64,000 nt of DNA, taken from Ctena decussata. Taxonomy: Eukaryota; Mollusca; Bivalvia; Lucinida; Lucinidae. Positions 28,670 through 39,658 of the stretch are shown in pieces; the first letter of the stretch is position 1; every line of letters starts with the position of its first letter. A program made the translations under genes and the position numbers. The notes beneath the pieces are model-generated. The model was not told the origin of the DNA, ran no database searches, and was given only the letters and a program-made list of their open reading frames with translations. The DNA lies in assembly GCA_963989385.1 (NCBI GenBank), contig OZ022503.1:65198123-65262122 (forward strand), in the 5' to 3' direction.

Positions 28670-29207
28670 ATACAGGGATTCTGGCATTATTATATTTTTT
28701 AAGGAGAACGAGACACAACTATGTTTTTCTGCCATTTTTACAAAGGGTTACAACTTTTGTGACTTTCTGTTTACTTTCCTGGTCGACAATACTTTCCGAA
28801 ATGGGCCCCACAAAGAGAGACTGACCTCCATTGAGAATGGAGGCAAAAAGAAAACAGTGGAGTTGCTTCCCCTCAAAGTGTATCCCTTCACCTTAATTCT
28901 CCATAAAAACATATGAGCCACGGCACGAGAAAACCAACTAAGTGGTTGTGCACCCAACAAAGACTCAAATCAGCCTAGCCACTGCCCAGTCTGATGAGTG
29001 TCATCGCAGTGCATCTCTATTTTTTTTTTTTTTACATCTCTATTTTTGTTTCGGCCCAATTCCCTTTCAGCCTCTGTCGTATCAGCGTATCAGCAGGGGG
29101 GGGGGCAAAACAAGAATTGAATTACACAGACACACTTCAGCATCACAACCTTGGAAAATACACCCATTTCCGATTCACATCAACACAGAGTATAAACTAG
29201 ACCGTCA
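28670..29207. other. Repeat-rich stretch without a gene
   Basis: Holds a piece of the GGGGAAGCAA MITE family (about 28850-28905, AGTTGCTTCCCCTCAAAGTG) and a truncated TGAGCCGCGACAC-family copy (28914-29005). A T-run and a G-run (GGGGGGGG, ~29095) follow. Open frames on either strand have no support. Confidence 0.5.
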
Positions 29208-29372
29208 ATTTTCGCTTCCTGCAGAGACTGTCTGTCATATTTAGCTTCTGCCGAGACTGTCCGCAAACACTTGCTTCCTGCTGAGACTTCTGTACATGAT
29301 AAAATGGCTTCCTGCAGATACTGTCTGAGTGATACTGCTTCCTGCTGAGGACAGTCTCGGTAGGAAGCCATT
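29208..29372. repeat. Minisatellite, GCTTCCTGC.GAGACTGTC unit
   Basis: Five imperfect direct units of about 30-45 bp, each with CTTCCTGCTGAGA or CTTCCTGCAGAGACTGTCTG; the last is partly inverted (GACAGTCTCGGTAGGAAGC). Confidence 0.8.
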
Positions 29373-30609
29373 TTTCGAGGACAGCAGTCCCTGCCCCGTC
29401 CAGTGGAGCTAACAGAAAATCACATTTTATAGCTACTTGTGCTTTGTAAAAATAGATATGTACCTGAAGTAATTCATAAGAAAACAAGCAGGTATGTATT
29501 GATTACTGTTTTTAATCTGATATTAATTATGTAGGATGCCTTCAACTAGGTGGCGTAAGACACCTTTTTTCTAAGTTGGCGTAAGCCTCCTTTTTACCTG
29601 CTACCCCTTCATAGTGTTTCAGACACTCGCTGATGTAACCCTTAGTCTGATCATGCCTGCTGTGCATGGTCAGCCTCTTGTAGCCTATCAGTATCAGGCA
29701 GGTCCCTATCTGACCCGCGTGACCAGGTTCTGGTTATCCAGTCAGTTTAAACTTGGTTCCACTGCCATCCTATTGCAGACAGCCAAAGTCTGGCGGCAGT
29801 CTCATTCAGCCTTAAAGCACATAGCAAGCAGCATCTCTTACGAAGTCAGCACTTTGTGTTCAATTTATTTTCCCGCCCACCCAAACCCATTTTACATTCA
29901 TGATTCTTTTTTCATATTGTAATTTTTTTGTTAGAAATTTGTAGATTTAGTTACATTAGACTAGGTAGACCATTTTATGCAATATTTGCGCGATAATATA
30001 CGGACAGTGACTATTACTGTAATGTGGCATAATTTTAAATCTGGAGCTTTATCAATATATTATTAAGTTAAAACAATTAAAGGAGTAGAAAGTTATTTGG
30101 TGCAAATTCTAGTTTTGTGATACTGCACACTATATAATTAAGCTGGACATGACAAGGATGTGATTCTGTGACACTTTGGGCCTTGCAGTGACAATAGTGT
30201 GTGCCCTTAAGGCTCTAGGTGACTATCTTGTGATACTTGTGTGACTTACCACTAACCAGACGCTCAGGCACATATAGCCTCAATAAAGGAACAATACCAT
30301 TTTCAGATCTCTTTATGGATTTAGACTTTAGCTGGGAGATCAATTTCTATATTTGCCTAGTGGCAGATATCACATTTCCAGTTACAATGGAAATGTTTTA
30401 TCTCATTAATCATGTTTATGTGCATGTCTGCCTTTTCATGCTTATTGCTTTGCTTTATTCAAATGGTCTACAGGATACCCAAACCCAGTCTTACTTGTCT
30501 CTTACTTTGTGCAAATATAGGTAATTTTGCTGCGCTACTTGATCCGGTAAAGAATTAATTAAGGTGTAATCAGCCTATTATCTTACAGATTTTCCAGAAA
30601 TAAATAATT
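29373..30609. other. No gene recognised
   Basis: Contains short direct repeats TAAGACACCTTTTTTC / TAAGCCTCCTTTTTACC near 29550-29600. A 102-codon open frame at 29614-29922 and a 95-codon one at 30237-30524 have no splice partners or recognisable motif. Confidence 0.4.
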
Positions 30610-30775
30610 AAGGCCGAAACGAATCACCCATAAAATCAGGCCGAAACGATCCACCTTTGAAACTGGGCCAAAACGACCCACCCTAATTGGGCTGAAATGA
30701 CTCACCCTGTAAATCGGGCCGAAACGACCCAGGCCGAAACGACCTGGCCTAACTGAAATGACCCGGATTCGCTGA
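30610..30775. repeat. GGCCGAAACGACCCA tandem motif array
   Basis: Six or more degenerate 15-33-bp units (GGCCGAAACGA.CCACC, GGGCCGAAACGACCCA, GGCTGAAATGACTCACC). The layout resembles the repeated terminal motifs of the elements at 39659-40670 (ACCGAAAC) and 46965-48009 (ACTCGGCCCATA), but only one end is visible. It abuts the LINE tail at 30776. Confidence 0.6.
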
Positions 30776-30910
30776 GTGTACAGAGGATTCCGTTACTAAG
30801 TTTACTTCTCTTGTAAGGGCTAGGGACTTAGCTTCCCTTATCACAAGTCCAGGTGAATGATTTTCCTTGGACATATCACCAGTAAACAATTCTCATTCTG
30901 GCATAAAATG
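30776..30910 (+). mobile_element. LINE 3' tail fragment
   Basis: Matches the last ~125 bp of the LINE at 43434-48070 (read from its minus strand): GATTCCGTTACTAAGTTTAC, TCTTGTAAGGGCTAGGGAC, CCAGTAAACAATTCTCATTC. Severely 5'-truncated, as usual for target-primed retrotransposition. Confidence 0.8.
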
Positions 30911-31392
30911 AAAAAAAAAATTAAATACATAAATAAAATAAACAAAAAGGATCCCGATGCACCGGAGTGCAATTATTTGCACAAAATAACCAAATCAGGT
31001 TAGGGAGAAGCTCAAATGGAGCTATAAAGCCCGATCAAGCTATATAGCCTGATCGAGGTATAGAAATTGAATTATAATTTGAAGATTCTTCACCTGAATC
31101 CATTTTGATTGCAAATTCTTGAGTACTGTGCTTTCAATATTGATGAAAATCATGTTGGAATGCAAAGCAATTTGATTTTTCTGCATTTGTGTTTTTGTGA
31201 AAGAACCACATGTTTATGTACACATGTTTCTTCCCATTCCCCTGTCATTTCTATAGTTGCAGTCCAATGATACCTCTGAGATGATCCCAGCTTAGCAGGC
31301 ATGTAAATCATGACACAGGAGGGGATATATCAGTCCAGTTTGAAGGGGCATCTCAAAGATATCCTGTTATCTAAATTTCCCTCAATTTGCAT

Positions 31393-33739
31393 AACAAGAG
31401 GGCCATGAGGCCCTGAATCGCTCACCTGCGCAATTGGCAAAGTGGCTTTTTCGTATGTCTGAAATTGCCAAAATATGAGTTTTGGGTCAAAAGTCAAAGA
31501 ATGACCATGACTTCTTGTGCTCATAAACCTTCATGTACACATTAGACAACCATACATAGCATTTTCAGGCCAATTTAATCTTCAAACCTATCCATGAAAT
31601 CTTATGTTCTAGCATTTTTCCATATTTAACCATGCCGCTAAAAAGGTCAAGGTAAACCCAAGGTCATCATTTGAACAGTCCTGGTAGGACTCTAGTACTC
31701 CATGCTACTACACCAAGTTTACAGGCCATCGGTGTATTGGTTCTGGAGAAGAAAAATATTAAAGGTTTATTCAATGGTTGTGACCTGGACCGTTTGAACA
31801 AATTTTTGTTCAATCAAGCTCTGGAGGCTCTATATGAAATGTGTTTACAACTGGCTCTTTGCCTTTTGAGGAAATGTTTGAAAATGTCAAAATATGAGAG
31901 ATCTGGGTTAAAGGTCAAAGAATGACCTTGACCTCTTGTACTCATAATTCTTCATGACCTCATTAAGACAACTGTATATACCAATTTTTTAGGCCTAAAT
32001 CTTCAAAACTTCCCATGAAATCTTATGTTCTAGCATTTTCCCATATTTGACCTTGCCATAAAAAAGGTCAAGGTCAACCCAAGGTCATAATTTGAATAAT
32101 CTTGATAGTACTGGAGTGCCAAATGCTACATACCAAGTTTCAAGGCCATCGGTCAATCCACAGTTCCGAGACACACCCAGAATGTCACTCAAAATCACCT
32201 GATAGTGTATACCTGGCAAATGCAACGACAACTTAGTACGTGACATAGTCTCACAAACAAATCGCATGTGGTCAATATTGTACATAAGTCCGTGATTTTA
32301 CCTTACAGTTAATGGAGGGATGTATACCTGTTTAAAGAAAACAAACTGACACCATTTTCAATAAACTTATCCTGCTTTGCAAGAACAGAATGCATCGGAA
32401 ATGCATGATGTGCCAACTTCCATGTGTAGGTCATGAGGAGGCTGATTCTTTGCCATAGATCGCCAACATTTAGCAGACACTTGCATTTGTCATTTGTTTC
32501 ACCGCCATCTTTGTGCAAAGCTTTTGAGACATAGTAACAGTAACTAAGTAGGCGGCGCTTAGCAGCTATTCTCGGAACTGTGTATTGGTTCTGGAGAAGA
32601 AGATTTTTAAAGGTTTTTACCATATATGGGCGTGGCAGCCATGTTGGTCATGTGACCCGAACCGTTTGAATTAATTTTTATTCCCTCTAACCCTGGAGGC
32701 TCTATATGAAATTTGGTTACATTTCGCCCAGTGGTTTTTGAGAAGATTGTTAGAAATTGTCAAAATATGAGAGTTCTGGGTCAAAAGTCAAAGAATGACC
32801 TTGACCTTTTGTACTTATGAATCTTCGTGTACTCATTAAGATGACTGCATACTCAAATTTCTAGGCCTTAATCTTCAAAACTTTCTAATAAATCTTATGT
32901 TCTAGCATTTTCCCATATTTGACCTTGCCGTAAATAAGGTCAAGGTCAACCCAAGGTCATCATTTGAACAATCTTGATAGTACTCCAGTACCCAATGCTA
33001 CATACCCAGTTTCAAGGCCATCGGTCAACTGGTTCCGGAGAAGATTTTTAAAGGTTTTCGACATAAATGGGCGTGGCGGCCATGTTGGTCATGTGATCTG
33101 GACCGTATGAATAAATTTTTGTTCCCTCAACCCCTGAAGGTTCTATATGAAATTTGGTTTCAATTGGCCAAGTGGCTTTTGAGAAGATTGTTTGAAATTG
33201 TCAAAATATCAGGATTCTGGGTCAAAGGTCAAAACATGACCTTGACCTCTTGCACTCATAAATCTACATGTGCTCATTAAGATGATTGTAGATACTAATT
33301 TTTAGCCCAAAATCTTCGACAGTTTCCAAGATATCTTATGTTCTAGCATTTTGACATATAAAAGCACAAGGAAGCAAATTTGACCTTACTGTAAAAAAGG
33401 TCAAGGTCAACTCAAGGTCATAATTTGAACAACCTTGGTAGTACTCCGATGCTACATACCAAGTTTCAAGGCCATCGGCCTATTGGTTCTGGAGAAGAAG
33501 ATTTTTTTAGGCTTTTACCATATATGGGCATGGCGGCCATATTGGTCATGTGACCAGACCATTTTGAACAACTTTTCGTTCCCCCTTCCTCTGGAGGCCA
33601 CATATGAAATTTGGTTACAATTGGCCCTGCGGTTTCAGAGGAGAAGTCGTTTGAAATTGTGGACGGACAGACGGACGACGACGGAGCCTTACCATCCTAT
33701 AAGCTCCCCCGGAGCCACTGGCTCAGGTGAGCTAAAAAC
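31393..33739. mobile_element. 2.3-kb tandem-monomer element (AACAAGAGGGCCAT...GTGAGCTAAAAAC)
   Basis: Same ends as the element at 17267-18467. Four direct ~430-bp monomers contain TTGAAATTGTCAAAATATGA, AAAGGTCAAGGTCAACCCAA, CAAGTTTCAAGGCCATCGG and GTGGCGGCCATGTTGGTCAT. GGACGGACAGACGGACGACG lies just before the right end (33661-33680). A separate 424-bp sequence with its own inverted ends (32159-32582) splits the second monomer. Non-coding. Helitron/Helentron-derived by analogy (inference). Confidence 0.75.
32159..32582. mobile_element. 424-bp nested element with CACAGTTCCGAGA ends and a ~90-codon open frame
   Basis: Perfect 13-bp inverted ends (CACAGTTCCGAGA / TCTCGGAACTGTG) interrupt a monomer of the surrounding array exactly between CATCGGTCAA and TATTGGTTCTGG. 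The minus strand is open from the right end to 32309 (residues include KRRLLSYCYYVSKALHKDGG and WQRISLLMTYTWKLAHHAF). No family is recognised and no clean target duplication is seen. Confidence 0.6.
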
Positions 33740-34536
33740 GCAATGGTGGAAGTTCAGTTTTTTTACAAAATTATAAAAGGCCTGTCACCCTTTATGCTGT
33801 TGTTCATACCAAATTTTGCTGTTCAGCTTCATTGCAGATGCAGAAGCAATAATGCTTTAATTTCCACTCATTTTTATACCTCGATCGGGCTATATAGCTT
33901 GATCGGGCTATATAGCTAGTTTGAGCTGCTCCCTAATCTGCAAATATATACATCAGACTGAATGTGATAAATAGGTTGTTTGACTGTAATCAGTGATTTT
34001 TTTCACTATTTTGGGAATGGTCCCCGTGCCCACGGAATTGGGAAAAATCACGTCGTAATCTCCAAAAATTTGGAATTTCAGAAACACCTTTATTTAGCCT
34101 CAAGTGGTGGGATAGGGGGCATGATACTGAATACATTCATTTATAGCTATATATCTGCCAGTTCTAAGCAAGCAAGTAAATTTATGCTTGTAGAATGGTC
34201 CCTAGAAAAATTCTTCCCACAATTGGGAATTTTTCAACTTGCAGTTGGGAAAAAAAAGATACTATTTTGAATTGCGACTGGTGCCTTTTATGGGCACCAC
34301 TTTTATAGAGAAAAAAATCACTGCTGTAATGTACTTCATTAAACCAACAGACCATATTTAAGAAATTAATACAATGAACTGTTCTATTTTCCTCATTATT
34401 TGACATAATTTCAATCATTTCAGCTGCTAAATGCGCATATTTTGGATTTTAATTATTTGTTACAGTTACAGCGCGTTGCATAATAGTCAGCCGTTGCATA
34501 ATAGTCAAGCATGACTGTGCTAACAGTCATGCTTGA
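33740..34536. other. No gene recognised
   Basis: A CTCGATCGGGCTATATAGC pair near 33885-33925 repeats the CCGATCAAGCTATATAGCC tract near 31030, left of the 2.3-kb element. An inverted/direct GTTGCATAATAGTCA pair lies at 34470-34510, followed by a small hairpin TCAAGCATGACTG...CAGTCATGCTTGA (34506-34537). Confidence 0.45.
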
Positions 34537-36662
34537 GCAACGATTCTCAAGGTATGGTACACGCTATGTAATCACGTGACCTAACTGTACTACGACAGAT
34601 GCTGCTTTGGTAACCGTACTGCTTAATTGTAAAGGAAAATGGTGGTCACGCGCTTCGTTGTGACGGTAAGCTGGTTTATTTCTTGTCTAATTATTTCAAA
34701 ATTGAAATGATTTACATCGAGCAAGTGGTATCAGTGAATAATCTGCTTTGTACTTTGACAAATAATCTGTGGATACGGTATTTAAGCGACAATCTGAAGA
34801 AATCAGCATCGGTCATGTGCTTCAGTTTGTTGTCATCTCAAATATTTGTGTTTTCTCTCGATTTATTATGTTATTTTTGAATGATCACATATGTATTATA
34901 CATCAGTTATACTGATGTTTTGTAAAAATACTGGTATTTATTACGTGAAAAGAACAGGGGGCCGTTTTGCATGTTTTGTTTACTGTACTGCTTTTTGTTG
35001 TGATGAACTGCTTTTTAGGTATTACATTCCATCAACTGTACTGCTTTTCGTAAAACGATGTATAACAGTTTAGGACTTCAGACTACCGTATCGGCCTGAA
35101 AATTAAAAAAAAGTCAAAGTACAGTCAAACCTGTCTTAAGGGGTCACCCAAATGAAAACTGGCTGCTTAAAACAAGTGACTCCTTAACACAGGTTCAATT
35201 GCACTGTAGTTTGGTTCAAGAGACCAAGATAAGGTGGCTGCTAAATACAGGTGGTCCCTTAATGGAGGTGACCACATAAGCAAGTTTGACTGTAACAGCG
35301 ATTCGCCTCGACTTGAGCCTTAAAGTATGGTTAAAGATGCCTATGCTGTACTGCCTCTACACTGCTCTCCCTAATGAGCCACCGTTGCTTTATTTAAGTA
35401 CTTCTTATAATGGCAGAACGGTGTGAATATTGCAGCCTATTAGTATTTTATATGCTAGGTCTCATATCTTTCTCACTCCATATTTGCTACAGGCAAGAAG
35501 TTCTACAGGAGGTAAATTCCTGTCTATATTGTGAAGAAGAAGAATGTTTATTCAAGTGCTGAAGTGCTATAGGTTATGTAGCCCTTGAGCATATACATGT
35601 ACATACATGCAATATCTTTTCCCTGATTGGTTACGAACATGTTGCTTTACCTGTTTTATACTGCACTGAAACAAATCGATAGCCCCCACCCTGCCAGGTC
35701 ACTTAATGTAGGCGTAACCATAGCAAACGTATATTTTCGCGTGTTACTTGTGCAGATGAAGAAAAGTTTTACTCCTTACATGAGGGGTGCCCATAAAGGG
35801 CATCGTGAACTATAATTGTTTCTACCATAGACTTCTATAGTGACCCCTACTCCCTTTGACAGTGTCCCGCCCTTTATACAATGTTGCTTCACTATCCAGA
35901 TTTGCCCTTATTTCAAGCTGAAATATTAATCAGCAAGACAAAAAAGGGAAAACACCACCTTTCCCAGCAAGTTTTGACACTTACAGGAACACATGCACAA
36001 ACACATGCATCATCGCATGTCACCCTATATTAGTACACTTACAGCAATACTCAGAACTGTAATCTGTAAATTTTAGGTATTTTGCAGTTTATTCTGTTTT
36101 ATTTAGATAACTTTTGGTCATTCTGTAGTCACAGTAACAGTCTCCTGGAAACCAAAAATGCAGTTCAGTTGGATTTGTTTCGTGCTAGGAAAGCAGTTCA
36201 CTTTTTCCTACGCAAAATCCTATTTTTCTCATAGAATATTCATCTAGTCCAGCTAAACTCTATTTAATTTGGAAAATGCACTTTCTGTCGCACCATAGGC
36301 AGACTTTTCTCTGTCTTTTTCGTTGTATTTCTAGGTAAAAAAATACTTTTTTTCGTACAACAATCGTGGTAAACGACTAACTCTAACCCGTTAAAATGCG
36401 ATATTCTCATTTCTTTTTCATCCATTCAAAACGACACCTCTGCTGCAAGAACCAACATATATGGTGTAATTATTTGTGCAAGAACTTTCACCTTTCTGGC
36501 TATATTAGAGAAGGAATTCTTCAAAATACTCACATGGTGCAAACGCCGTTCTGCGGAAGTCGTCTCAATTAAGCAGTACGGTTACCAAAGCAGCATCTGT
36601 CGTAGTACAGTTAGGTCACGTGATTACATAGCGTGTGGTACATACCTTAAGAATCGTTGCTG
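34537..36662. mobile_element. 2.1-kb element with ~92-bp terminal inverted repeats
   Basis: Left 34537-34628 (AGCAACGATTCTCAAGG, CTATGTAATCACGTGACC, TACGACAGATGCTGC, CGTACTGCTTAATTG) is nearly the exact reverse complement of right 36571-36662. The interior contains a pogo-like MITE (35121-35292) and no long frame. A short ATG...GACG/GTAAGC exon-like stretch lies just inside the left arm (34639-34666). Its right end is only 310 bp from the transposase start codon. No target duplication was recognised. Confidence 0.75.
35121..35292. mobile_element. pogo/Tigger-like MITE (CAGTCAAACCTGT)
   Basis: TA at 35119-35120 and 35293-35294 flank CAGTCAAACCTGTCTTAAG and the right end CAAGTTTGACTG. GGGTCACC / GGAGGTGACC and repeated TGGCTGCTTAAA motifs lie inside. 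Same family as 15040-15212; a third degraded copy is at about 52330-52490. Confidence 0.75.
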
Positions 36663-36972
36663 GGCTCTTAGGGAAGCATGTAGATGTACTATCTAGACTT
36701 GGAACCCTGCACTAACAGACAGTAATATAGGCATCGCTTGATCAATACCTGTTCTGTGACATCACGGCATATGCTCTATATGTAATCAACTGTCACTACT
36801 GTACACTACAAAAAATATGTGCGTGTATGGTCGCTTCTCATAGTTTCGTGCATTCACATAATTTCGTGAACTCTCGTTCAGGCCGTTATTCTTAGCACGC
36901 GCGGGTTTTAGCGCCACCTGTCAGGTCTTTTCCGGAAGTTTACATCAGAGAAAAAAAACTCCGTCCAAAGAA

Positions 36973-36987
36973 ATGAGAAAAAAACAG
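36973..36987 (+). CDS. Transposase exon 1 (15-bp coding part)
   Basis: ATGAGAAAAAAACAG followed by GTAAGT. The preceding AAGAA(ATG) context is acceptable. Joining it in phase 0 to exon 2 gives MRKKQ then ANPQQVKKS, a basic start like related pogo-group proteins. Confidence 0.65.
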
Positions 36988-39312
36988 GTAAGTTGAATGA
37001 AACTTTGCAATCATACCTTGCAAACATACAAATTATTAATTATGTCACCCAATTCAATTAGTCACGTGTCCATTTTTACTTTACTTTACCTGTAAAATGG
37101 CTGTGAATCGGCAAAACCGGCGTCTGCTCAGCCGCTGGCGTCCTTATCAACAAAGTCACGTGACCTTTTTTGATTGACACTTCCATCTACAGTACCTGCC
37201 CATAAGTCAAGTTTTCTTTTGTTTTTTTAAAAAAATGAAAAACCACAATTTTGTCTTCATTTATTTTAGACTGCTACCATCTTTTTTTTGTTGTTTTATG
37301 CATGGTCCTTTATTGTCTATTGACTGCTAGGACTAAATATGTCAGTGTAAACATGGCCTTACCATGTTTACACCAACATATTGGTGCTAATTGGTCCTAA
37401 TTATCTGCATATGCAGTCCTATTTATCTGTAAATAAATGTACATTTGCCTTCACATATTATTTTCTTCAGGCAAATCCTCAACAGGTGAAGAAGTCCTAC
37501 AGAACAAGCTACACCCCAGATGATCTGGCCAAAGCATACGCTGCAGTAAAGGACAGAGGCCTGCCCATCAGATCAGCAGCCATCATGTTTGGTGTCCCAC
37601 CTCAAACACTGAGAGATAGATTTACAGGTGTAGTGGATCCTGACTCTTCACCTGGGGCTGACCCACTTTTATCTAAAGAAGAAGAAACAGTGCTAGTTGA
37701 ACATGTTGAAGTAATGGCCCAGATGGGATATGGGTACACTCATATTCAGCTACAGCATCTTGCAGGTGAACTTGCCTATAGTTTGGAGAGAAGACCCACC
37801 AGTAAACCACTTAGCCATAATTGGTTGTATGGATTTCTGAGGCGGTGGAATGACCGTTTGAGTTCGTTAAACCCAAGAAGTTTGGAAACTACGAGGGCGA
37901 AGGGTTCCACTCCAGAAACAATTGATAAATACTATTCTGAGCTAGAGTCAGTTCTGTCGAAGTATGGTTTGAACGACAAACCGCAGCTTATTTATAACCT
38001 GGATGAGACTGGACTACAGCCAGAACATAGACCACCTAATGTTATTGCTCCAACCCAGAGTAAGCCACAGGCTATCACCTCTCCAAGGTCCACCACAGTC
38101 ACTCTAATCGGATGTGCAAATGCTATTGGCAACAGTCTCCCACCTTATTTTGTGTTCAAGGGCAAACGTTTTATGCCTGAATTGCTGAGAGGTGCTTCAG
38201 CAGGTGCTAAAGCTGTGATGTCAGACTCTGGCTGGTCTAATGCCACCATCTTCAGACAATACCTTGAAGATCACTTTCTGCCGCTTGTTCGTCCTGATAT
38301 TCACTCTTCAGAGCATGTATTGCTTCTTTATGATGGTCATGCTTCCCATATTTCTCCTTTTCTCATCCAGTGGGCCAAAAGTCACAACATCATCCTCTTC
38401 GTCTTGCCACCCCATACTAGCCATCTTCTGCAGCCACTAGACGTTGGTATATTTGGACCATTCAAGTCTTATTATCATTCTGAGTGCAGCCTCTTCATGC
38501 GAAACCACATGGGCCAAAAGATTACCAGATATGAAATGAGCGAATTAGCCTGTAAGGCATATCTCAAAGCCATGACCCCCACTAATATCCAATCATCTTT
38601 CCGCAAGACTGGCATCCATCCGTTCTGCAGACAGGTTATTTCAGATGAAAATTTGTTCCCCACTGAAGCATTCAGAGAGAAAGAACCGGTTAAAAAGGTG
38701 ATGGCAATCAAAGGTGGAAAGGAGGAAGTTCAAACATTTCTAGAGAAGAAGATTGAAAAAATGTGTACTAACCAAAATGAGAATCATAACATTTCAGAAA
38801 AGAAAGAAGAAAAGGGAGCTACCAAAAGACCAAGTCCTGGGGGACTGGCGATAACTGAAGGAGATTTTGAAGAGAGACTTAATGATTATGTAGAGAAAAA
38901 GACAGTGCCAGCAAAGAAGATAAACAAATGCAGTACAAATTCAGACACAGTGAAAATCTCAAAACTTAAACAGAAAAGCCAGAAGTGTAAAGAAAAAGTA
39001 ATGAAAGGAAAAAAGAAGGCTCAACCAAAATGTGATTCCCAACAACCTTCAACAAGTGGGATGCAATTATTGCAAAATAAAGATCATTCCGAGTTAGATT
39101 CAGGATCAGAGGATACTCCAGATGAGGAAAAATGTTGCCAGTGCAAATGTTTCACCCCACCCAAATTAAGGGAGATGCCTTACTTGGTGATTGTGAAGTG
39201 GGCTCAGTGTGACAAATGCAGTCACTGGGTACATTTAGAGTTTTGCTCAGAAGTTAAGTTTGTTAGGAGGCATGGAGAATTTCTTTGCCCCCACTGCACT
39301 GTTTCTAACTAA
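36973..39312 (+). CDS. pogo/Tigger-like DDE transposase with C-terminal PHD-like finger
   Basis: Two exons: 36973-36987 (MRKKQ, donor GTAAGT) and 37471-39312 (acceptor TTTTCTTCAG, first residues ANPQQVKKSYRTSYTPDD), both phase 0, giving 618 residues. Domains in the spliced protein: a psq-like helix-turn-helix (~12-50, RSAAIMFGVPPQTLRDRF), a CENP-B/Tc5 HTH region (~70-160, WLYGFLRRWNDRLSSLNP), and a DDE core with catalytic Asp183 (YNLDETGLQ), Asp293 (LLYDGHASH) and Asp329 (LLQPLDVGIFGPFK), i.e. DD35D. A Lys/Glu-rich linker (~420-555) is a probable nuclear localisation region. A C4HC3 zinc finger follows (~560-615: CCQC, CDKCSHWVHLEFC, CPHC). No internal stop or frameshift over 613 codons, so it is recent, active or domesticated. 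TTG- or ATG-initiated readings upstream of 37471 run through intron sequence and are less likely. Confidence 0.9.
37471..39312 (+). CDS. Transposase exon 2 (DDE core and PHD-like finger)
   Basis: Starts after a pyrimidine-rich acceptor and ends with TAA at 39310-39312. Carries all recognised domains. Codon usage is uniform throughout. Confidence 0.9.
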   Translation, partial: ANPQQVKKSYRTSYTPDDLAKAYAAVKDRGLPIRSAAIMFGVPPQTLRDRFTGVVDPDSSPGADPLLSKEEETVLVEHVEVMAQMGYGYTHIQLQHLAGELAYSLERRPTSKPLSHNWLYGFLRRWNDRLSSLNPRSLETTRAKGSTPETIDKYYSELESVLSKYGLNDKPQLIYNLDETGLQPEHRPPNVIAPTQSKPQAITSPRSTTVTLIGCANAIGNSLPPYFVFKGKRFMPELLRGASAGAKAVMSDSGWSNATIFRQYLEDHFLPLVRPDIHSSEHVLLLYDGHASHISPFLIQWAKSHNIILFVLPPHTSHLLQPLDVGIFGPFKSYYHSECSLFMRNHMGQKITRYEMSELACKAYLKAMTPTNIQSSFRKTGIHPFCRQVISDENLFPTEAFREKEPVKKVMAIKGGKEEVQTFLEKKIEKMCTNQNENHNISEKKEEKGATKRPSPGGLAITEGDFEERLNDYVEKKTVPAKKINKCSTNSDTVKISKLKQKSQKCKEKVMKGKKKAQPKCDSQQPSTSGMQLLQNKDHSELDSGSEDTPDEEKCCQCKCFTPPKLREMPYLVIVKWAQCDKCSHWVHLEFCSEVKFVRRHGEFLCPHCTVSN

Positions 39313-39658
39313 ATGTTCAGTCAAAACTCATTGTACATATGTTTATCTATTGTTAATTTAATTTTTTTCTTTTCCTGTTAATTTGAATATTCCCTTTTAT
39401 TGCTGCATATTAATTCAATAATCAAATGATAATCACTTTGGGTGGTTGGTATTCATTTTTATCATCAGTACAAACTTTTAAAACCTAACAGAAAAAAAAC
39501 TCAGCTAAAAAATTTTGAAGCCAAACCTGCTATGTGATAGTGCAGATTCTCACCTTTGGGCATATACTGTAGATGACCTTGTGACTTCTCATTTGGAATG
39601 CCTCGGACCCCTTTCAACAAACTTTCACGAAACTATGAAAACATTCTGCCTGATATCC

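Noticed and set aside
32309..32623. 104-codon frame as a host gene
   Set aside because: Its start lies in repeat sequence and the rest is within a nested 424-bp element; kept only as a finding about that element.
33435..33776. 113-codon plus-strand frame
   Set aside because: Lies entirely within a monomer and the right end of the 2.3-kb tandem-monomer element.
37381..37470. N-terminal extension of the transposase to a TTG at 37381 or ATG at 37411
   Set aside because: A strong TTTTCTTCAG acceptor at 37470, an upstream phase-matched ATG exon with GTAAGT donor, and the absence of family-like residues before ANPQQ favour splicing.
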